A stretch of DNA of 38,845 bases from UBA10677 sp045532295. Its GTDB lineage: Bacteria > Bacillota > Clostridia > Christensenellales > Pumilibacteraceae. Below are positions 33,373 through 38,845 of the stretch, in pieces; the stretch's first letter is position 1, and the number at the start of each line of letters is the position of its first letter. A model generated the notes under the pieces. It made no database searches and was not told the DNA's origin. It saw only the letters and a list, made by a program, of their open reading frames with translations. Both the position numbers and the translations under genes were made by a program. The stretch is from positions 1 through 38,845 of the forward strand of contig JAZSFP010000023.1 in assembly GCA_045532295.1 (NCBI GenBank). Reading direction: 5' to 3'.

Positions 33373-33954
33373 TTAAAGACCGAAGGTGTAGGGCCAAATA
33401 GCGAAGTAGTAGCCTACTGCGAGGATTACGCAAAGCACGCAAGAAATAATCATAAACACGCTTTGGACGGCGTCGTGGTCGTCGCTCCAAATGAACTTAA
33501 TCGTAACGATAAATGCGAACACGCCTAAGGCAGGGGGGATAACGAACACCATCAAGATTTGGAAGAGGAGCACTAAGATGATAAGCAAAAGAATAATGAT
33601 GATGGAGAAAACGCACTTAATAACGCAGAAAATAAGTTGCGCGATAATCGCCAAAGTGCAAAGAACGAGAACGGGTATGCCAAGTATGATTACAAGGAGG
33701 AAGTTGTAGGCTGGGATATTAGCCTCGGCAAGCCAGTTCCAAAAGAAACCCGCCCAAAGCACTTCCCACTCTGAAAACATCGACTCGCCGATACCGTTAA
33801 CCGAAGCGTTAAGCCAGTCGACGATAGCCTCCATTGCTCCGAAACGAATTAGAGCCCACAGTCCTAAATACAACAAGAATAACGAGACGGGCACCCAAAT
33901 ATACTTGAGCATTGCAAGAAAGCCACGTCCTATTGCTCCAAAAAATTCTCTCAT
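33373..33954 (-). CDS. Integral membrane protein of unknown function
   Basis: 193 residues with about five hydrophobic helices (approximately 15-35, 78-100, 104-130, 132-150, 165-185), no signal peptide and no recognised motif. Its ribosome binding site AGGAG overlaps the end of leuS eight bases upstream, so it is co-transcribed with leuS. It is followed by the terminator at 33333-33370. Function cannot be inferred. Confidence 0.75.
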   Translation of the reverse strand: MREFFGAIGRGFLAMLKYIWVPVSLFLLYLGLWALIRFGAMEAIVDWLNASVNGIGESMFSEWEVLWAGFFWNWLAEANIPAYNFLLVIILGIPVLVLCTLAIIAQLIFCVIKCVFSIIIILLLIILVLLFQILMVFVIPPALGVFAFIVTIKFIWSDDHDAVQSVFMIISCVLCVILAVGYYFAIWPYTFGL

Positions 33955-33962
33955 AAAAACTC

Positions 33963-36374
33963 CTAAACAACGATATTAACGAGTCTGCCCTTAATAACGA
34001 TAACCTTACGGGGCGTTTTTCCTTCGAGCGCGGAAAGGACTGCGCTATCGGAAAGCGTAATGCGTTCAATCTCGGCGTTATCGGCAGAGGAGGGAACGAC
34101 GATTTTTGCTCTAATCTTACTGTTAATCTGAACTGCAAGTTCTACGCTATCGAGAACGAGTTTACTCTCGTCGCAAACGGGGTAGGGCGCGCAAACCACG
34201 AAACCCTCACCGCCACGGGCAGAGTAAAGTTCCTCGGCGATATGAGGCATCATAGGAGCAACGAGGCGAATAAGTTTATCCACCGTCTCTTCCCAAACGC
34301 CAGCGCTCGCCTTACCGTCAAGTTTGTACATAGCGTTAACGAGTTCCATAATTCTTGCAACTGCGGTATTGAACGAGAAGTTTTCAAGGTCGGTCGTAAC
34401 CGCCTTTACGCAGTAGTTGAGCGCGTAAAGAAGTTCCTTGTCAGCCTTAGCGTCTTGATTTACTACCTCGTACTTTTTAGTTACGATACGCTCGAAACGG
34501 TCAACGAACTTTGCAATGGACTTAATACCGTCGTCGTTCCAAGGACCGCCCTCGAAATACGAGAAACCGAAGAGAAGGTAAAGACGGAAAATGTCCGAAC
34601 CGTATTCGTTAACGTAGGTGTCGGGGTTAACGATATTGCCACGGCTCTTACTCATCTTCGTTCCGTCAGGACCAAGAATAAGACCTTGGTGAACGAGCGA
34701 AGTGAAAGGCTCGTCAAAGTTAAGATAACCCATATCGCGCAAAGCCTTAGTGATAAAGCGCGCGTAGAGAAGGTGCATACAAGCGTGCTCAGCGCCACCT
34801 ACGTACTTATCAACGGGGAGAAGTTTGTCGATAAGCGCGGTGTCGAAGGGCGCGTCGAAATTGTTAGCGTCGGGGTAGCGGAGGTAGTACCAACTCGAGC
34901 AAACGAAGGTGTCGAGAGTGTCGGGGTCGCGACGAGCGGGCTTTCCGCAGATAGGACAAGTAACGTTCATATACTCTTCGCACTTGCCAAGGGGCGAACG
35001 GCCGTCGGGGGTAAAGTTAACACCCTCGGGAAGTTCGACGGGAAGGTCTTTTTCGGGAACGGGAACTGCGCCACAATGCTCGCAATGGATAACGGGGATA
35101 GGCGCGCCCCAGTAACGCTGACGGGAAACGGACCAGTCGCGGAGACGGTAGTTAATCTTCTTACCGCCCTTGCCCTCTTTTTCAAGTTTAGCCAAGATAG
35201 CGTCCTGAGCCTCTTTGCTCGTCATACCGTCAAAGCCGGGAGTGTTGCATACGTAGCCGTACTCAACGGTGGGAAGAGGATGCTCTTTGCCGTCGCGGTA
35301 CTCGATAACGGGCTTAATGGGAAGATTGAACTTGTTAGCGAACTCGAAGTCTCTCTCGTCGCCTGCAGGAACGCCCATAACGATACCCGTGCCGTAAGTG
35401 GAAAGCACGTAGTCGGCAATCCAAACGGGAACTTTTTCATCCGTCAAAGGATTGATAGCGTACGCGCCGGTAAACACGCCCGTCTTTTCCTTAGTGGTGG
35501 ACTGACGCTCAATTTCGCTCATCTTAGCAACTGCGGTTCTGTATTCGTCAACCGCCTGTTTTTGCTCGGGCGTGGTGATTTCGTCAATCCAAGCGTGCTC
35601 GGGAGCGAACACGATATAACTTACTCCGCCAAGCGTGTCGGCGCGAGTAGTGAAAACGCGGAAAGGCTTGCCGTTTTCGAGCGTGAACTCAACTTCACCG
35701 CCCTCGCTTCTGCCTATCCAGTTTTTCTGCATAAGTTTAGTTTTCTCGGGCCAGTCAATTTTATCGAGGTCGGCAAGAAGTTCTTCAGCGTAATCGGTAA
35801 TCTTAAAGAACCATTGCGTCATTTCCTTTCTAACTATTTCAGTACCGCAACGCTCGCACTTGCCGTCAACGACTTGCTCGTTAGCAATAACGGTATTGCA
35901 AGAGGAACACCAGTTAACGGGCGAGAGTTTTTGGTAAGCAAGCCCTTTTTTGTAAAGCTTGACAAAGAGCCACTGCGTCCACTTGTAGTAGTTGGGGTCG
36001 CAAGTGTAAAGTTCGCTCGTCCAGTCGAACGACGCGCCCATAGCCTTGAGTTGACCTTCCATCGTCTTAATGTTCTTCATCGTGCTCTCTTTGGGATGAA
36101 TACCCGTCTTGATAGCGTAGTTTTCAGCAGGTAAGCCGAACGCGTCAAAGCCCATAGGATGAAAAACCTCAAAGCCTTGCATACGCTTAAAACGCGCAAA
36201 AGAGTCGGTTGGACCGTAGTTGTACCAGTGACCGAGGTGAAGATTTGCGCCCGAGGGGTAAGAGAACATTTCTAAAACGTAGTACTTTTTGTCCGCTTTT
36301 TCGCGATTAAAAGTATAGACGCCGTTTTCTTCCCAAGTTTTATTCCATTTTTCTTCGATTTTTTTGTAGTCCAT
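33963..36374 (-). CDS. leuS: Leucyl-tRNA synthetase
   Basis: 803 residues from the ATG at 36374, chosen for GAAGGAAG six bases upstream and because MDYKKIEEKW is the usual start. A 14-residue extension to 36416 would begin inside the leader hairpin. Class I enzyme: HLGH at 46-49, KMSKSRGN near 571. It has a zinc-type Cys set (CSSCNTVIANEQ...CERCG, about 155-175) and the CP1 editing domain (about 220-400) with the threonine-rich AFTTRADTLGG-type segment (VFTTRADTLGGVSYIV) and VGVPAGDERD-like VMGVPAGDERDFEFA. Full length; the anticodon-binding end is present. Confidence 0.97.
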   Translation of the reverse strand: MDYKKIEEKWNKTWEENGVYTFNREKADKKYYVLEMFSYPSGANLHLGHWYNYGPTDSFARFKRMQGFEVFHPMGFDAFGLPAENYAIKTGIHPKESTMKNIKTMEGQLKAMGASFDWTSELYTCDPNYYKWTQWLFVKLYKKGLAYQKLSPVNWCSSCNTVIANEQVVDGKCERCGTEIVRKEMTQWFFKITDYAEELLADLDKIDWPEKTKLMQKNWIGRSEGGEVEFTLENGKPFRVFTTRADTLGGVSYIVFAPEHAWIDEITTPEQKQAVDEYRTAVAKMSEIERQSTTKEKTGVFTGAYAINPLTDEKVPVWIADYVLSTYGTGIVMGVPAGDERDFEFANKFNLPIKPVIEYRDGKEHPLPTVEYGYVCNTPGFDGMTSKEAQDAILAKLEKEGKGGKKINYRLRDWSVSRQRYWGAPIPVIHCEHCGAVPVPEKDLPVELPEGVNFTPDGRSPLGKCEEYMNVTCPICGKPARRDPDTLDTFVCSSWYYLRYPDANNFDAPFDTALIDKLLPVDKYVGGAEHACMHLLYARFITKALRDMGYLNFDEPFTSLVHQGLILGPDGTKMSKSRGNIVNPDTYVNEYGSDIFRLYLLFGFSYFEGGPWNDDGIKSIAKFVDRFERIVTKKYEVVNQDAKADKELLYALNYCVKAVTTDLENFSFNTAVARIMELVNAMYKLDGKASAGVWEETVDKLIRLVAPMMPHIAEELYSARGGEGFVVCAPYPVCDESKLVLDSVELAVQINSKIRAKIVVPSSADNAEIERITLSDSAVLSALEGKTPRKVIVIKGRLVNIVV

Positions 36375-36395
36375 AGTTAACTTCCTTCGAAAAAC

Positions 36396-36417
36396 TTTGG
36401 TATTTTTAAATACCAAA
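36396..36417 (-). promoter_or_regulatory. Perfect 10-bp inverted repeat at the leuS transcript start
   Basis: TTTGGTATTT and AAATACCAAA are separated by two bases. The repeat begins five bases downstream of the -10, so it covers the start site. It will either form a hairpin at the extreme 5' end of the mRNA or act as an operator. It is not a T-box: the leader is only about 40 bases. Confidence 0.7.
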
Positions 36418-36421
36418 ACTA

Positions 36422-36451
36422 ATTATACTATTATTTGCCCCTAAAAGTCAA
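36422..36451 (-). promoter_or_regulatory. leuS promoter
   Basis: Minus strand TTGACT (36446-36451), 18-base spacer, TATAAT (36422-36427). It lies only 25 bases past the stop of the AraC gene, with no terminator between. Confidence 0.85.
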
Positions 36452-36476
36452 GGGAAAGTGATTGATTTTAGCGAAA

Positions 36477-37352
36477 TTAGAGCACTTTATTCAGTTTAAG
36501 CGAGCCTGCGTACTCGGTAAGTGACATCGTGGTGCACTTTTTGAACTGGCGTGAAAAGTAATAGAGCGAGGAATAGCCCAGTTTATAGGCGATCTCCGTA
36601 AATGTAAACTTGTTAAAACTGATAAGCCTCTTCGCCTCTTCGATTTTAAGGTCGGTAAAGTACTGCATTATCGTCTTGCCCGTGTTCTTCTTAAACACCG
36701 ATTTTAAGTAAGTCTTGGAAAAGAACAGCGACGCGGAAATCTTTTCGAGCGAAATTGAACCGCTCAAGTTCTCTTCCAAAATCTCAATAATCCTCTGCGT
36801 TAAATCGTGATTATCGCGGTATGGCTTGGGACTTTCCGCCGTTTTATCGGTAATTTGGCGATAGGTAAGGACGAGAAACTGTTCGATATACGATTTTATG
36901 AGTTGTTCGCTACCAAAGGGCGCGGTAGAGGAGGGGTGCATTTTGGTAAGGTAAACTTCGTTTAACTTATCGCTATAACACTTACTGCCTTCTTCCACGA
37001 TAAGTTTAAGAAGGGATTTTTGTTGTTCGCTCAAAACGAGGCGACAGTTTTCAAAAACCTTCATTGACGGAGAGTGGCAATCAAAAGAAATGATAACGGA
37101 GTTAGCGAACTTTTCCGAAGTGTTTATCGAGTGATATTCGTCGGGCTTATGGAAATATCCTTCGCCCTGAGTGAGCGTAAATTCGCCTTCGTCCGCGCTA
37201 ATGTTAGCCTCGCCCGAGTCTATGTAGACGAACTCCCAAAAGGGATGGCGTTCGCCCTCGAAACTGAACTTTTGCATATACTTAAAGTAGTGAATAGTGT
37301 AGATTGCTCTAACGGAGAACACTGACTTTAAGGGAGTGCGTGAATACTTCAT
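36477..37352 (-). CDS. AraC-family transcriptional regulator
   Basis: 291 residues. Residues about 20-110 are a cupin-like sensing domain (HPFWEFVYIDSGEANI, GEGYFHKPDEYHSI). Residues about 185-285 are two helix-turn-helices, SLEKISASLFFSKTYLKSVF and FTEIAYKLGYSSLYYFSRQF, the AraC signature. Last gene of the chromate-transporter operon, ten bases after it, so a role in controlling that operon is likely, though the inducer is unknown. Confidence 0.93.
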   Translation of the reverse strand: MKYSRTPLKSVFSVRAIYTIHYFKYMQKFSFEGERHPFWEFVYIDSGEANISADEGEFTLTQGEGYFHKPDEYHSINTSEKFANSVIISFDCHSPSMKVFENCRLVLSEQQKSLLKLIVEEGSKCYSDKLNEVYLTKMHPSSTAPFGSEQLIKSYIEQFLVLTYRQITDKTAESPKPYRDNHDLTQRIIEILEENLSGSISLEKISASLFFSKTYLKSVFKKNTGKTIMQYFTDLKIEEAKRLISFNKFTFTEIAYKLGYSSLYYFSRQFKKCTTMSLTEYAGSLKLNKVL

Positions 37353-37362
37353 ACTTCCTCCG

Positions 37363-37938
37363 TTAAAAAGGCACGAAAGGACAAATCGTAAGTCCTAATA
37401 CTGCCGAAATAATAATCATCACTATTGCCGACGGTTTTTTCTTAAAGATTGCTTGCCATAAGAAATATATGCCAACGACGAGCGCAAAGATAATAACGGA
37501 CGCAAGCGAAAGAGAAAACTCGCTAAGTGAAACGAACCCGATATTTTTAAGAAGTACGCTGACGCCAGCCGAGAGAATAAGCGCGATAACGACGGGGTTT
37601 ACACCGCGAAGAAACGCTTTGAAAAAACGGTTGTTCGTAAAGTTTTTAAGGATAGACGCGATTAGAAGTATGATGATAAAAGAGGGGAGAATTACGCCAA
37701 GCGTTGCGCACAAACTACCTAAAATTCCGCCCTGAACCGAGCCGATATAAGTCGCCATATTGATAGCGACGGGGCCGGGGGTTGACTCGCATACGCCGAT
37801 AAAGTTATAGAACTGCGCCTCGGTTAGCCAGCCGTACTGAAGTACCGTGTCTTTAATAAGCGGTATCATTGCAAAGCCACCGCCGAAAGTGAAAAGACCG
37901 ATTTTGAAAAACTCGAGGAAAAGATAGAGATAAACCAT
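37363..37938 (-). CDS. Chromate transporter half (short-chain CHR), second subunit
   Basis: 191 residues: a single CHR domain with FGGGFAMIPLI at 17-27 and PGPVAINMATYIG at about 54-66, and five or six membrane helices. Long CHR proteins carry two such domains in opposite orientation. Half-size ones are encoded as adjacent pairs and work together, as here. They export chromate using the proton gradient in studied cases, but many such pairs have unknown anions. The start overlaps the previous gene's stop by one base. Confidence 0.9.
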   Translation of the reverse strand: MVYLYLFLEFFKIGLFTFGGGFAMIPLIKDTVLQYGWLTEAQFYNFIGVCESTPGPVAINMATYIGSVQGGILGSLCATLGVILPSFIIILLIASILKNFTNNRFFKAFLRGVNPVVIALILSAGVSVLLKNIGFVSLSEFSLSLASVIIFALVVGIYFLWQAIFKKKPSAIVMIIISAVLGLTICPFVPF

Positions 37939-38567
37939 TAGTTTTCGCCCTCCTCGTTTTCTTCTTCGTCGTCAATTTTTAATACCGTATCGTCTTTTTC
38001 GTTACATTTTTGCGTTTTTTTGGGCGCAAGAATAATGCCGTAAACGATTATTCCAAGCGCTCCGCCACCGATAATTAAGAATACTGACGAGAAAGATATA
38101 GCGAATAGTTCAAGGGTAATCATACCTATTAAAACCACGATAAAGGTTATAACGGGGATAGTCTTTCTCTCCATTTTTTTAAGCATACCTACGCCCGCTT
38201 TTAAGATGAGGAAAGCCACCGCGCACTTAATTCCAACGAAAGCGTACTGAACGAAAAGGTTGGACATAAACGCCTCTAAAAATAGCGAGATAGTGAAGAT
38301 AATGATAAACGAGGGAAGAACTACGCCGAGGGTGGCGAGCGTTGAGCCTAAAACCCCGCTCTTTTTATATCCAACGAAAGTCGCCATATTGATAGCGATA
38401 GGGCCGGGAGTGGACTCGGCTATCGTGATAATTTCTAAAAGTTCTTCTTCGCTAATCCACTTGTTCTTTTCAACGATGCTCTCGCGGATTTGCGCAATCA
38501 TAGCGTAGCCTCCGCCGAAAGTGAAAAGACCGATTTTGAAGAAAGCCCAAAAAAGTTTAAATATCAT
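37938..38567 (-). CDS. Chromate transporter half (short-chain CHR), first subunit
   Basis: 209 residues. Same hallmarks as its partner (FGGGYAMIAQIRE at 17-29, PGPIAINMATFVGYKKSG) plus a charged, acidic cytoplasmic tail (DDEEENEEGEN) of about 28 residues that the partner lacks. Starts in a four-base ATGA overlap with the upstream redox-type gene; RBS AAGGAG. Paired with the following gene as one transporter. Confidence 0.9.
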   Translation of the reverse strand: MIFKLFWAFFKIGLFTFGGGYAMIAQIRESIVEKNKWISEEELLEIITIAESTPGPIAINMATFVGYKKSGVLGSTLATLGVVLPSFIIIFTISLFLEAFMSNLFVQYAFVGIKCAVAFLILKAGVGMLKKMERKTIPVITFIVVLIGMITLELFAISFSSVFLIIGGGALGIIVYGIILAPKKTQKCNEKDDTVLKIDDEEENEEGEN

Positions 38568-38845
38568 TTAATAACTCCTTGCTCGATTAAATATCTTTCC
38601 AAGATTTGAGTTGCAACGAACACAATTTCGTCGCAAGGACGCTTTTTGTAGTATTCCGCGTCGCGCGCGTCGGGTTTTCCGCCAACGATAGCAGGAACTT
38701 TAGCGTTTGTGAGAAGGTCAGCGCAAATAAGCGAGCCGAACTCCTTTTCAAACTCTCCGCAAAGTTGACGCACGATTTCGTAAGTTCCAAGTTTATTCTC
38801 GCTCGTGTTCTCCGCTTTGGAAAGAATTAAGCCTACCGCCATAGC
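38564..38845 (-). CDS. C_GCAxxG_C_C-type Cys-rich protein, C-terminal part (cut by window end)
   Basis: About 94 residues are visible; the frame continues beyond the window. The spaced cysteines in QLCGEFEKEFGSLICADLL and YYKKRPCDEIV, after a helical VGLILSK segment, match the end of the C_GCAxxG_C_C family of small, possibly metal- or redox-active proteins. The GCAxxG part would lie upstream. It overlaps the first transporter gene by four bases, so it is in the same operon. Confidence 0.7.
   Translation of the reverse strand, partial: AMAVGLILSKAENTSENKLGTYEIVRQLCGEFEKEFGSLICADLLTNAKVPAIVGGKPDARDAEYYKKRPCDEIVFVATQILERYLIEQGVIK

Noticed and set aside
33242..33490. 83-codon upstream extension of the Fic protein
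   Set aside because: It would cover the Fic promoter, its operator repeats and a terminator. A strong ribosome binding site precedes the internal ATG at 33241.
34242..36134. Open frame of 630 codons on the plus strand across leuS
   Set aside because: It is a mirror of the leuS coding frame on the other strand, has no ribosome binding site, and its translation is low-complexity with no recognisable domain. leuS itself is certain.
36375..36416. 14-codon upstream extension of LeuRS
   Set aside because: It starts in the inverted repeat at the transcript 5' end and has no ribosome binding site. The ATG at 36374 has one and gives the usual N-terminus.

Overview
The window reads as the chromosome of a Bacillota (Firmicutes) bacterium, probably a gut Clostridia-type lineage. 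The clues are strong AGGAGG-type ribosome binding sites, TTGACA/TATAAT promoters, a SAM riboswitch before metK, RecD2 without RecBC partners, paired half-size chromate transporters and a very compact layout. I cannot name a species. Codon usage is broadly uniform, except for a more AT-rich stretch around 31.6-32.3 kb.

Layout. 1-793 is the end of an NADP isocitrate dehydrogenase gene. 794-1423 is non-coding and full of short direct and inverted repeats. 1424-2104 (minus) encodes a small exported SH3-like protein. 2372-8443 encodes a 2023-residue lipoprotein with tandem Ig-like repeats and several carbohydrate-binding-like modules. 8534-21206 is a single co-directional block of phage virion genes: an HTH protein, large terminase, P22-type portal, scaffold, HK97-fold capsid protein, connector, three beta-rich tail-type proteins, a coiled-coil virion protein and a holin-like membrane protein. 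It has its own promoter region and terminator. No integrase, replication gene, tape measure, CI-type repressor or endolysin is present in it, and no gene looks broken. 21280-24861 is a promoter, SAM riboswitch, metK and recD2. 24892-29400 is an operon of a small protein, glnS, a HAD phosphatase and a short-form alaS. 29414-31338 holds a glycosidase-like TIM-barrel gene and its terminator. 31334-33332 is a small accessory island (XRE regulator, SLOG-fold protein, Fic protein with an HTH). It is bracketed by two identical 38-bp terminator sequences. 33373-36451 (minus) is leuS plus a membrane protein. 36477-38845 (minus) is an operon of a C_GCAxxG_C_C-type protein (cut by the window edge), two chromate-transporter halves and an AraC regulator.

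Two parts merit most attention. The first is the virion-only cassette, whose gene set and intactness fit a gene-transfer-agent-like or domesticated podovirus particle better than a normal prophage. The second is the XRE-SLOG-Fic island: its flanking direct repeats suggest insertion into (or excision from) a shared bidirectional terminator, and its Fic promoter carries three evenly phased copies of one operator-like repeat. The SAM riboswitch is also notable, because a 9-bp antiterminator can be read directly and because recD2 overlaps metK, so a DNA repair helicase probably falls under SAM control. Functions are assigned from recognisable motifs and gene order only; no database search was run.
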